From Gnetum montanum (Eukaryota > Streptophyta > Gnetopsida > Gnetales > Gnetaceae), in NCBI GenBank assembly GCA_015680685.1, contig MNCI01023765.1:281264-345263 (forward strand): a DNA stretch of 64,000 bases. The letters are read 5' to 3'. Positions 47,560-58,449 of the stretch are shown here, piece after piece. The notes under the pieces were generated by a model that searched no databases, was not told where the DNA came from, and worked only from the letters and a program-made list of their open reading frames with translations. The first letter of the stretch is position 1. Each line of letters opens with the position of its first letter. The position numbers were made by a program, and so were the translations under genes.

Positions 47560-47664
47560 AACGCTGGTCCATGGGTGAACAGTGTTGTGTATACGAGGCC
47601 CTGTATACGCAGCGCCTGTGTATATGTGGCCCTGTCGACGCAATGCCCAACCCCTATATATAAA
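47560..47664 (+). promoter_or_regulatory. Internal U3-like repeats and TATA box
   Basis: Three to four degenerate units (CCTGTATACGCAGCGCC, TGTGTATATGTGGCC, CTGTCGACGCAATGCC) directly precede TATATATAAA at 47,655-47,664. They have the same form as the units before the TATA box in the LTRs (CGTTGACTTAGCC, CATCGACCTGGCC, CGTTTACGCAGCC). The extra ORF starts about 360 bases downstream. A promoter function is inferred. Confidence 0.5.
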
Positions 47665-47807
47665 TCTTCTATGCTTTCATTTTTCATCATTTGGAGTTCA
47701 ACTTGAGGGGAGTTTTTGCCAATTTTTCTACCTAACCCTTCCCAATGCACCTGCATTCCATCGCGTGTCCACATCAACCTGTCCTTGCCCTTTTTATGCA
47801 ACTAGAG

Positions 47808-48020
47808 GTACACTCTCAGTTATGGGGGATAGTTCCTTTGTGTAATTAATTAATTAGTTTTTAATTATGAAAACTTTGGCCCTAACCCCTAAATTAACAC
47901 TACGGGAGACTTAATGGTGTGCTTGTGCCATTAACATAACTTGGTCAAACTAAGAAAGTATATACGGATCATCTTAAGCTACTTATGAATGGTCTAATGG
48001 GTGGTTATGTTTGATTGCAG
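47808..48020 (+). other. Candidate intron before the extra ORF of N
   Basis: A donor-like AGAG|GTACAC (47,808) and a strong acceptor-like TTTGATTGCAG (ending 48,020) enclose 213 bases. The ATG of the extra ORF follows the AG at once. The acceptor is conserved in element A (TTGTGATTATAG|ATG). The donor choice is uncertain. Confidence 0.45.
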
Positions 48021-50878
48021 ATGGCACCCAAACCAAGGCACCCAAGGGATGAAGGATTGTCTCAACTAAGGGACAAGCACCCACGCATGAGAAGGGGATG
48101 AGGTGTGTAACTGCCAGAGCATGTGGAGGGATCTCATGCAACTGGGCCCTTCTGCGAAAGACCTGACATGGAATCTATTCATTAGATTCCCTAAGAGGAG
48201 ATTCCCCAGCGTGCAATTGCTCAGGAATGAGACTCCTGGGATAGCACTGTGGCTTGTGATCACCCTAACCCAAGCCTACCTTGATGCTATCACGCTACGC
48301 GAGATGCAGCAAATGGTCCTCCAAGTGCTAAATTTTGGACTATTCCTCGAGCATGCACTAGAAGACATGAGGCTCCAACTGTAGAACTCTCCAATGTGGC
48401 CAATCATCACAACCAGTGGTGAATGGTACTTAGGAGAAACTTATCTCTTCTGGTAGAACTGGCAACCAGGGTCTAGAGTAAGAATCAAAGAAATTTATGT
48501 CTCTTACTCTTCGAAAGCAATAACGCAAGCTTTAGGGTTGCCTGAAATTGGGGTAGATGTGGTAGAAATTCCAAAGTAGGCCGATCCAGAGGTAAAGGTG
48601 TAATGGACCAAATAGTGCTACGGGGTAGAGCGCAAGGAATTTAGCTCCTTGACCACGGTGGAGAAAGTATACTCAAAGATTGTTTCTTATCATTTGAATC
48701 CAATGGTAAGACCCAGAAAAATCACTACCTTCTCCACTCGTGCATGTGCCGCCTTGAGTGGGAAATTTCCCATGAGTCTTCCACATCTGCTATTTTTGGA
48801 GATTGAAAAGAGCTTTGCTGAGAATGAACATGGAAGACGGGCTCTCCCATTTCCCTGCTTAATCCAAAAGTTGTGCAAACGGGTAGGGATAGCATGATAT
48901 TCTAATGACATAATCCAGCATGCCCCAATTACCTCGTGGTGAGAGATGATGAAAGATAAAACTCCTGCTGCCACACAGATAGAGGAAGAGTAGGAACCAC
49001 CTCCACCACTTGCACAAACAATGTAGTTGGGCTCGCAAAACATGGGAGAATACATCTGCAAGATCTAGGAAATGCTCTTGAGCCAACAAGAGCAATCCTG
49101 CAGGACTAGTGGAGAAGAAGACCCTTCGGTCTATCACCTTGCCATGAGCCACCTAGAGCAAGTGGCTCAATCAGTTAGCTTGCTTGAAAGGGTAGGGCTG
49201 ATATTCTCCATCGCCCGAGCACCAATTCCAACCAAAACAGATCCAAGCATCTGAGATGTATCAACTGCAACTCAACAGTTATTCCCTAAAATCTTAGGGA
49301 ATGCTGCTACCTTCTTAGTACACTTGGAAGATGGTGAAGAGGCGACGATCCTGGTGATGCAGCACCAGGGACAGGAAGTTGTGGCCGAAGTGGTTGCTGA
49401 TACAATTGCTATGAATACTCAATGTATCAGTAGCACCTGTACCAAACATTCATGGACTACAAGATCTACAGGTGTCTGCTAAAAGTTCATTTAGTAAGAT
49501 TGATGCAACCCAACATGAAGAATTGTTGGACCGACTAGTGGGAACCAGGCAACCGCTTCTAGATGTCTTCAACCTTCTAGACAACATTACTGTGACCCAG
49601 TCAGAGCTGCTCTTAGCAAGGGGCAAGAGCCTCGTTTTGGAGGGGCAACTAGAAGCTGCTCAAGCCGCTTGTCAGCACTTGGCAACTGAGGTAGCCCAAT
49701 TAAGAGGCCAGCTTGCTGATCCAGCCATTCTTAACAGTGAAATCACTAGAGATGAAGCTTTTCAACAGCTTCAACTTAAACTACAAGTCATTGAGGATGT
49801 GCGAGAGATGGTGATCTTTGACAAGTCCTTAGCAGTTGCTTGAGCATATTACTTAGAAAAGGACTTGGCAGAGGTTTGCTAGGAGAATGTGTAGCTAACC
49901 ATGGAAGTTCATCACCTGCGCAATGTTGGTGCAGAGAACGAACACATGAAAGATTTCATCCACCAATAGCAGGAGGAGCTAGCCATGGTGAACATTAACA
50001 TAAGAAGGTTGGCTACTGAAAATCGGAATCTGTCAATGAAGGAGGTTTGGGCATTGCAACAGAAGTCTGCAATCGAAATTGCCGCTTGGAAGAATGAGGC
50101 CCTGAAATTTGAAAAAGAAAAAAATCATTACAGGGACCAAGTGGGATTGCAGAAGGAGGTAAACAAGAAGCACATTTAAGTTGCCAAAGCTAAGATGAAC
50201 CAAGCGCTCCAGTAGCTCCGAGAGGGAGGCGATGTATGGCCATCTATCTTTAATGGGTTGAACACCTATAATAAAGTGAAAATCTACCTAAAGGAGTTGT
50301 AGATTGAGGAAATGATAGAATACATGGAGTTGGCCAACCTTCGATATGCAAACCTAGCTATGCTCATAGTCGAGAGACCGTGGTCAGAGTTAGGAAAACA
50401 AGTGGCTACCTCGTATTCCCTATATGAGGGTGAGTTCTAGGTGCACAAGGCAACAAAACAAAAGCTAGCAATAGCAAATGTAGAACTCAAGGTCCTCCGC
50501 CCAAGCTTTGAAGGACAATGTATAGTCGCGGAGGACATGGCTCAAAGAATGAATGACTACCAGTAGCTGCAGACATCAATCCAAGCATTTGACAATGAAT
50601 GCAAGCAGTTCGCAGCTTGCTTTGTCAACTTAAAAGAACTCATTTCGGTGCTGCCTTGCCCTTGGGAAGTTCTAGTTCCAGCATACATTGGAGAAGCTAC
50701 CTGGACCATGAATGATCCTAGAAGTAAAGAAGAAAAGATGAGGGCTCTCTTGGAGGCTTTTCGGCTGCCTCTAGAAGTTGCAGCTACCGCGGGGCTACTG
50801 ACATCCATGCTGCCACCAATTCATGGGCCAGAGGCTAGAGAAGGTCCATCAGAACCACCACCCCCAGGGATGGTGTGA
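48021..50878 (+). pseudogene. Extra ORF of element N (about 950 codons, broken)
   Basis: It starts MAPKPRHPRDEGLSQL and ends at the TGA at 50,876-50,878. Stops split it into frames at 48,103-48,384, 48,649-48,897, 49,472-49,843, 49,985-50,179 and 50,648-50,878. The N-terminal third has TTVEKVYSKIVSYHLNP and PHLLFLEIEKSFAENEHGRR, homologous to the extra ORFs of A and C; it recalls the putative plant transposon protein domain often found with plant gypsy elements. Residues coded at 49,590-50,160 form a long coiled coil. A Pro-rich tail follows. No membrane segment is evident, so an env role is not supported. Confidence 0.65.
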
Positions 50879-51127
50879 TTTTCTCTAGCAATTTTGTGCA
50901 TCATCCCACACAGCAGAGGCTCCAGGACCATCGAGGTATTCAATTTTGTCTCTGAACACTGCCATTTTTGTAATTTTTCCTCCTCTGTAACTCGGGCACT
51001 TGGTCAGTTCAAGTTGCATCATGTGTATGTCATGTATGTGTTTAAGATATGTGTGTTGTAAATAAGAATCCATACCTTCCAATTGTAAAGTAACTCGAGG
51101 ATGAGTTTTTGTTTAGTAATGGGGGTA

Positions 51128-52005
51128 TGATGAAGTGCTGCATATACGCGACCACGTTGATGCGGGCCCGTTGACTTAGCCTCCCTGCATCGACCTGGCC
51201 ACGTTTACGCAGCCACCTTTCTTAGCCTATAAATAAGAGGGCCTTTTGCCTCATTTAGGCATCTTTTTGAGTAGTTGTAGCAAAGCTCTTGTAGTTTGTT
51301 CCCATAGGAGATAGAATATTTTCCAAGTGCCCACAGCAGATGTAAGAAAAGTGATTGGCTCTTTATTCAAGTGTTGATGTATCTGAGCCCACTAGCGTGA
51401 TGGCAATAAAGATGAACTATTCAAGCATTCCTTGCAACATTTGGACTTAGTTATTTTATGAATTTAATAGTTTATTATGTTTATGCTTTATTAGTTACTT
51501 GTTAATTACTTGATTTTTCGTTATTATAGTTTCAATCGCTATTGTTCATTGGTAGTTCATTAAGGCCATAAGTACAACCATCTCAAACGTAACCTAAACA
51601 CTTAGTAAGCCTAGTGACGCTTAACGTCTGGTAACCCAGAAGTGTTAGGAGATGCTCAGAACGTGCTCAGAAGATGGGACTGGATACTTATGCTAGGAAT
51701 AGTTAGAATATAAGCTAGGATAATTAGAGATTAGATAATAGTTTATTCCTTACTTTCCATACCTCAATTAGCCATCGAAAAGATAACTAAAGAGATATAA
51801 AAATCATTAGCCTTAGTCTCACTTAACCATCATAAACAGAACCTCACAAGTGAGATTAGGAGGATAATGACTGTTCTAACCCAAGGTTTCATTGGTTAGA
51901 AGTATGATGTATGTTAAGTGCTTACAGTCTGTGGATTTTGACTGAGTTGCATGTGAACACTCATGATTCGTATGGTTGGGCATAGGGGTACCTAGCCGCT
52001 CATCA
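51128..52005 (+). repeat. 3' LTR of element N
   Basis: It follows the purine-rich AGTAATGGGGGTA and starts TGATGAAGTGCTG. It ends CCGCTCATCA and is followed by GCACC. The TATA box is at 51,228-51,235. Differences from the 5' LTR are mainly transitions, several at CG sites. Confidence 0.9.
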
Positions 52006-53300
52006 GCACCTTTGAATATCTATCACATCATCATATTATTTGCATGCTGAGATTGATGTGCTTTTCATGGTCCATAATTTCTGCACATAGTTGCACCTTG
52101 TATCATTGTAGATGATGCATGGAACATGCTTCCTCTTGATCTTTTCAAAATCATTTTACTTAGAAATTTTCAAGGAGAGGCCTTTGATTCCCAACCATGC
52201 ATCTATTATGCTTAGCCAAGCCCTTCCCATGATGATTGGGAAGTATCCCTTGCAATTGTTCACTTGGATGACCAAGAAGTCAACAGGATAGGACCACCCA
52301 CAAACTGTGATCATGATGTCCTCCACCAACCCCAAGGGAATAGCAATGGACTGGTCTGCCAACTCAAGATCAATGTTGCTCTTCTTGAGAGGAGGTAGGT
52401 TCTAAGCTTTGTACATTTCATGGGAGATCAAATTCACACTAGAGCTTGAGTCTAGAAAAACCTTGTAAGGCTGATTTCTAGAAATTTGAAAATAAATTAG
52501 GGGCCTCCTAGGATTATATCTTTTACTAGGAAGGTGGCTAGCCTTTATCTAATCCATGACCACATGGGCCAACATGACAGTATCCACTTTGGGAGGCATT
52601 TGGTTTGAAGGGTTCTCGAATGATGTAGTAGAGGATGAGGGAGAAGCAGGATCATTAGCTATAGGTTTTTATGAGGGCTTAGAAGAATTGTTGATTTAGC
52701 AAAAGGTCTTTTTCAAGGTTTATTTTTGAAATTTCTCGATTAGGAAGTTGGTTGTAAGTTAATAGTCCTTGTGGTGTTTCTTTATTGTGGTTGCGTAGAA
52801 ATTTCATCCTACATGGATGGAGTTGGTGGAAATTAAGTTGAGGGTAGATGTATAGGTGCAGAAGAATGAAGAGGGTAGAAAGGAAATGGGGATTCCCCTC
52901 TTGAAGATTGACCTTTATAGTATTTAGGAAAATAGTAGTGGTGTTGCAAAGATGCATGACCAGAAGAGTCGCATAGAGAAATCAGTTATTGAACATAGTA
53001 CACATAAGGATTTGGCTATTAGTAAGGGTACTATCACCTTGGTGGTGGCATCCCCCATGACTATGGGTGTTTCCATTACTGGTACTGCTCATGAGGTTGG
53101 GGTGGAGCTCCACTTGGATAGTAGGCTTGTTGTTGGTAAAATTGCTTGTAGTTTCCTTGAAGGATAAGGTAACCTCTTGGGTGCTTGCCTTCTTGCCAAT
53201 CTAGGATTCAACATGTACACCCTAGACTCTTATAAGTGTGACACAATAGGACAACATCCCTTAGGATGTTCATAGTGGTAGATGTTTCATGAGCCAGACA
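52006..53300 (-). pseudogene. Element A protease and gag, continued beyond N
   Basis: The protease frame at 52,156-52,362 reads DQSIAIPLGLVEDIMITVCGW and FPIIMGRAWLSIIDAW, the counterpart of N. Gag remnants follow to about 53,250 (the Pro/Gln-rich tail and the region matching 41,640-41,820 of N). The sequence at 38,840-38,888 joins this block without a gap once N is removed. The 5' half of gag and the 5' LTR are missing. Confidence 0.75.
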
Positions 53301-53640
53301 AAATTTGATGCTGGATTACTTTAATGATTATCTTCATTGTAGAGATTGTCATCTTGTCTATGATTGATCCATGAGTCGTATACATGGAGGAATGGTTCAA
53401 AAGTCAAAAGATCATCAAGAAAATAAATGATTATAATCAAATTTAAACAAATTCCACACTTATGATTGTCACGCATAAGTAAAAACATGCATCTTCATTC
53501 TATCTTTTAATCACAAGTTAAAGAATGAGGATTTATGATTAAATCAAATTGATGTTATAGATACAAACATAAATTGTGATTAATACAAAAGTGGCCATAT
53601 AGATACATGGTTTACAAACAAAATAACATAATTTTAAGGT
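53300..53640. other. Junction between elements A and C
   Basis: AT-rich sequence lies between the truncated gag of A and the end of the extra ORF of C. No LTR termini (TG...CA with PBS or PPT) were found here. Both elements appear truncated at this point. Confidence 0.45.
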
Positions 53641-54770
53641 TGGATTAATTCTCTAAGCTTGCTTCCATGTCCATGTCCTCCTCAAACTGGGAGGGTTCTT
53701 CTCCTTCATCATCATTATGGATCTAAAGGTGGACATGTTTTTCAATGTCTACCACCCTCTTATCAAGAGCACTAATGGTAGAGTTGAGCTACTACAAGAC
53801 CGAAAGAATTTTCCACTGGGTGGACTAAACCTCATGAAGCTATGATTGAGCTTCCTCACAGAAGCCATGGAGCTCACTAAATTTAGGTGCTAAAGAAGAA
53901 TCGAGCTCTTGGAACTCTTGGATAAATGGTGCTACTTTAGTGTTGATCCTCAATAATTGGGCAAAGGAATTTTTCTTTAGAATAGAAAGATGCAACTTGA
54001 TGCTTATCTACAACTCAAGAACTCCACATGTCCATAGGATTACCAAGATAAGGAAAGGAAAGCATAGCTTTAGGGCATCATCATTGTAATGATAGACAAG
54101 GTACCTGATTGGGAGGTAAGAAAAATTTTCCTCCTTCCCATACTTTAGTGCCTTCATCACATGGAGTGTAGGGTTGAGTACATAAGTGGTATGGGTTGAT
54201 GGAAGGACATTAGTTACAATCATCCTTGTCATCACCCTGTGCTTCGATTGAAGGTTCAAAAAGTGTAGGCGCCGATTCTGTAGTCAACCATTGATACTCT
54301 TACCAATGAATTGATGGAATAGTTCATATTTTTTTTAGTTCTTACCTTTTTCTTGAAGATGTCATTTCCCCAAGTTGGTAGTCTGAATCATTCTTGCAGC
54401 GTAATTGCCATGACCTTCATGCATGTCTTCCAAATAGAAGACACCAAGTAGCACTCTGGACGGTCAACTTTGCATAGGTAACATTTTAGGTTCTAATAGA
54501 ACTCTAGAACCTCCTCCTACACATACTAATCAAGAGATGGTTGAATAAAAACCTCATAATCCATGCCCTCTAGTTGTTGAAGTATTGTTACATTGGTGTG
54601 GTTGAACCACTCTCTATAGTCAGCCTCCATGTGCCATAAAGTGATTTTTAATAGCTTACTCTTGGGCACTTGTAAATAAACAAAGACTTTTAACAAATGT
54701 AAATTATTGGTTGAATCTTTCATTGGATGTGTACCTGTACCTCTGTTTGGGTGTTGCTTAACTTAGCCAT
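53640..54770 (-). pseudogene. Extra ORF of gypsy element C
   Basis: It starts at the ATG at 54,770 (MAKLSNTQTEV) directly behind an intron-like acceptor. Frames at 54,526-54,723 and 54,008-54,259 follow. The second has KHRVMTRMIVTNVLP and FSYLPIRYLVYH, aligning with the KVYSKIVSYHLNP...LPHLLFLEI region of N. A Glu/Asp-rich tail reaches about 53,660. Position (after pol, before the LTR) is as in N and A, although C belongs to another gypsy lineage. Confidence 0.6.
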
Positions 54771-54775
54771 TTATG

Positions 54776-55043
54776 CTGTAAAATTAAAAAAAAAAAAGAT
54801 TAACTCCTTATGCATATATTGGGGAAAAATCCCAAAGAAAATGATAGTCCTTTGTCATATTTTGATAGATTTGGGAAAAAAAGGGCTTTGGTTGTGTCAA
54901 TAATGCAAAAGGATAAGGGTTAGAAAGAAAAATTAGGACACTCAAAGTGTACCCTTGCCCACATTATTGTTGTGACCTCTCCTTGCTTCTATGGTTGCTC
55001 CTAGAGACTATGGTGCCCTTCACTAGCAGAATGTGTTGCTTAC
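54776..55043 (-). other. Candidate intron before the extra ORF of C
   Basis: Minus-strand donor CTAGG|GTAAGC (55,043) and acceptor TTTTTTTTTTTTAATTTTACAG (ending 54,776) are strong matches to plant splice sites, with a T tract before the acceptor. The ORF start ATG lies five bases after the AG. Length is 268 bases. Confidence 0.55.
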
Positions 55044-55090
55044 CCTAGCCTTGTTGGAGACAAATGTGTGTGTTTTAGGTAGTAGGGTGG

Positions 55091-55560
55091 TGATTTATAA
55101 TAGAAATCACCACCTCAAAAATTTAACTTTTTAGTAATCGATCCATATCATGGCTTCAATTATGCTTGATATATTTTAGGTTAATTCACATCGTGACATC
55201 GACATAGATTGATATAGTGCATGTTCAAGTTGTAGACATATTGATACTCATCGATGCCATACTAATAGAACTTGAGGTTTTTAGGAAATTTTGAGATATA
55301 TCAATTCATATTGATTGACATTGCTATCACATTGATAAAACTTGAGGCATTTGGAAAATTCTGGAACATATTGATACTGATCGATCCGAGCTATAAGGAT
55401 TGATATGTGCATCAATTCACATTGATGCCACACTATTTAGATGCAAAGTATTTATGAGAATTTACTCATGTTTGAGCTTAATGAAGTAGATTAATATCTA
55501 TCTATATATTGGCATTGAGTTGCATCGCTAAGGTCAAATGTTACATTGATAACTCTAGTC
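55091..55560 (-). promoter_or_regulatory. TATA-like box and repeats upstream of the extra ORF of C
   Basis: TATTATAAATCA (minus, 55,102-55,091) lies about 50 bases before the candidate donor. Upstream (55,140-55,560) are imperfect repeats of about 80 bases built from TGATACTGATCGATGCC- and ACTTGAGG-like words. The layout parallels 47,560-47,664 in N. Promoter function is inferred. Confidence 0.4.
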
Positions 55561-57100
55561 TTCATTATCATCTTATCAAGCCTGGTCACTGATAGCAATA
55601 CTCTATAGTTTACTATTATAGTGAGACATCAAGATTTTGATGTTGCTTGATAAAAGAAAAACTAGGATGTTTTTATTTTGTCTATAGGCATTGATACCTC
55701 GATATTATATTGATAGTTATATATCCTAATCACCTGAAATCAATGCAACCAATACCAATTCATATTATTATAATTTTATCTATAGATTATTTGTATGTGC
55801 TTATTCCTATTTTGATTAATTAATTCTTATTCTTGGATATGAGTTAACATATAACTTGGTTAGGAAGGCCCTTTCTAGGATTAATTAGGCTTAACATCAC
55901 CTCACAAGGTTTGCTTTTTTAGATGCAAGAATGTCTTATAAACTCCAAGTTGAAACCTTTCCTATGATTTAAGGATTCAAGATGCATCACTTACATCTAA
56001 CTCATTCCCTAACTTATTCTTGGCTTAGCTTCCAAGTTGGTTATACCATACTATCATATCCTTTATTAATTTGTTATCCCTCCTAATTAAGCTAAGGTAT
56101 GGATCATACCTAGTTTAATTAGTAGAGATAAATTATAAAAGAGAACATGGTAAATGGGAAGATAAGTTAACAAAAATGAAAAGGAGGAATATCTAAAGGT
56201 AAAAATAAGGTAAAAACAAAAATGAAAAGAAAATAATAGTCTGATAAGTACAAAGAAACAAAAGTAAAGTAACTAAATAATAGAGCAAGAGGAATGATTA
56301 GAAGTGAAGGTGCCCATTGGGATAACAACTATAGAGGAGTTATTCTATTGTTGCTAGTCTTATGCCCTAGTTCTAAGGTGGTGGCATCTCTATTTGATTT
56401 GTAATTATTACTTGTCCCTTAAACACTCTTCATATAGAAGGGGGTTCTTATGGGATGCTAGAAATTGTGAGCTTGGAGCATTGCCTTGAATGTAAGGTTC
56501 TTGTGAGGGTGTGGCTTGGATCATAATTGAAGGTTCTTGTGGAGTCATTTTTTTCCTTTTGTTTTTCTTTTCTTGCTTCTTTTTTTTTCTTTTTTTATTT
56601 CTTTTTTTAAGAAATTAAATATATAACTAACTTCAATTATGGGGTTCTTGTGGGAGCTAAATTTATTTTGTAAGGGTTGCTCACATGGCATTGATTTTAC
56701 TTGATATTGATAGATGCCTTTACCACTAGATAAACTTGGTCCAATATTACACACCCTTGTCACCTTAGTGACTCATCCAAGTAAGCATTTAATAGAAATC
56801 AAACACTAATAACCATTATCCTAAACTAAGCTATTTAGCCACCTTGACTTATGAACATTGTACTTAAAGAATATTGTTTAAAAACAATGAATTTTATTAT
56901 GTGTAAGACACTTATTAATCTAAGGTTCACCCTTAGTTTGATTTTGGATTTAAACCTATCTATTTCAAAGTAGGAGTTGTCCTTGTCCCTTACATTCTAG
57001 ACATGATGTTATAGAATTCTCTATAGTCCAAACTAACAATAGAGTGTCCTATTGTCCTCTACATTTTTCAAAGAAAAAGTTGTAGATTGTAAATACTTTC
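55561..57100 (-). other. Non-coding spacer of element C after integrase
   Basis: AT-rich, with a purine-rich stretch in the sense direction at 56,545-56,620 that gives a Lys-rich spurious frame. Nothing else is recognised. Confidence 0.45.
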
Positions 57101-57109
57101 TTCATTAGC

Positions 57110-58250
57110 TTATTTGATGACATAAGAGTCTTGTTGAGGGGCATATTTGAGAGATAAGACTTCTAAAGGATTATTGTCATGTAATTCTTTAGTAGTGGGA
57201 TAAGTTGGGTCATGTAGTTTTACTAGTTCATCTTCTTCAGGTTCCTCAATGTGATGTTGATGATATAACTTAAGCCTTTGTCTGTTGACTAATAATGTAG
57301 TCAAGGAATCATTAATAGGTGATATTAAGACACTTCCATTCATATGGTGTTGGAAAACTAAATAAGGACCTTCCCATATAGTTGTTAATTTCCTTGGAAA
57401 TTTATGTAATTTCATATTATAGAGAATGAATTTATCACCTATTGAAAAGTGTTTTTTATGGAGATTTTTATCATGAAAGGTTTTCATTTGCTTTTTTACA
57501 ATCTTTTGTTTATCAAGAGCATGTAGCTGCATTTTGTCAAGTTCATGAAGATGGTTGATTTGAGTGGTTTGGTTCATGTCTTCATCAAAGTTGAGTTGTT
57601 GGGCTAACCTAAGAGGTTGATATTTTAGTTTAATTAGTAATATACATAACCTACCATAAACCAATTCATAGGGTGAGTATCCTAAACTTGGTTTATAAGT
57701 AATTCTATAGTCCCAAAGTGCATCTTGCAAATTTTTAGACTAGTCCTTCCTTTTAGTACATATAGTTTTTGTTAATATATTCAAGATAATTCTATTAGCA
57801 TTTTCTATTTGGCCATTTATTTGAGGATGATAGGTAGTAGCTATCTTATGTTGGATATCACAAGACTTAAGGAAATTTTCCATGATTTTATTGACAAAAT
57901 GGATTTCTTGATCACTAATGATTACCTATGAAGTTCCAAAATGTGTTAAAATATTTTCTCTAAGAAATGCTACAACTACCTTAATGTCATTTTTTGGGGT
58001 GCCTTTTGCTTCTACTCATTTGGTGACATAATCTATACAAACCAAAATGTATTGACATCCATTATATGGTGGAAATGATCCTAGAAAATCTATACCCCAC
58101 ACATCAAATGGTTCTGTTATCAAAATTGTTTGTAAGGGCATTTCATGTCTCTTTGCAATGGCCTCCATTTGTTGACATTTATGACATTCTTGCACATACT
58201 TATGTGAATCCTTAAAGATTAAGGGTCAATAAATCCATTTTGTAAAATTT
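57110..58250 (-). pseudogene. Element C integrase
   Basis: A 206-codon open frame (57,110-57,730) covers the C-terminal half with SLGYSPYELVYGRL, DKFILYNMKLHKFPRKL and a polar tail. Upstream, after a stop, the core has VTKWVEA, VIISDQEIHF (SDNGTHF type, altered) and TTYHPQINGQIENANR with the catalytic Glu. This is the best preserved retroelement protein in the window. Confidence 0.8.
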
Positions 58251-58449
58251 TTATTGTAGTATGCTTACTATCAAAGTGAGCACCTCCTAAGTCATCATGG
58301 CACACATGTAGAATTTCTTGTTATTCATTCCCAACTATAAATTACCTTGCTATATTATCCTTATAGATTTGATAGAGGTACAAACTACTCCAAATGTACT
58401 TAGATACGATGTGTAGAAAAGATTTCTTTGCTTCCTTAGTCCAATTGAT

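Larger units (their letters stand above)
38889..52005 (+). mobile_element. Complete nested Ty3/gypsy element N (13.1 kb)
   Basis: It has LTRs at 38,889-39,789 and 51,128-52,005, a PBS from 39,790 (TGACGCCGTTATTGGGGA, TGGCGCCGTTGCCGGGGA type), a PPT region before 51,128 and target duplications GCACC. Internal order is gag, protease, RT, RNase H, integrase, spacer, extra ORF. This is a gypsy order with the extra ORF of Tat/Athila-type elements. Across about 190 aligned LTR bases I count roughly 13 differences, so the insertion is old. It lies in a minus-strand relative (A) in opposite orientation. Confidence 0.9.

Noticed and set aside
47582-47845. 87-codon plus-strand frame upstream of the extra ORF
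   Set aside because: It spans the U3-like repeats and TATA box and has no domain; chance frame.
48021-50878. Envelope-like gene in the retrotransposon
   Set aside because: No signal peptide, transmembrane or fusion segment was seen; the coiled coil and Pro-rich tail alone do not support an envelope.
56545-56763. Lys-rich minus-strand frame resembling a nuclear protein tail
   Set aside because: It comes from a simple purine-rich tract in the spacer of element C.
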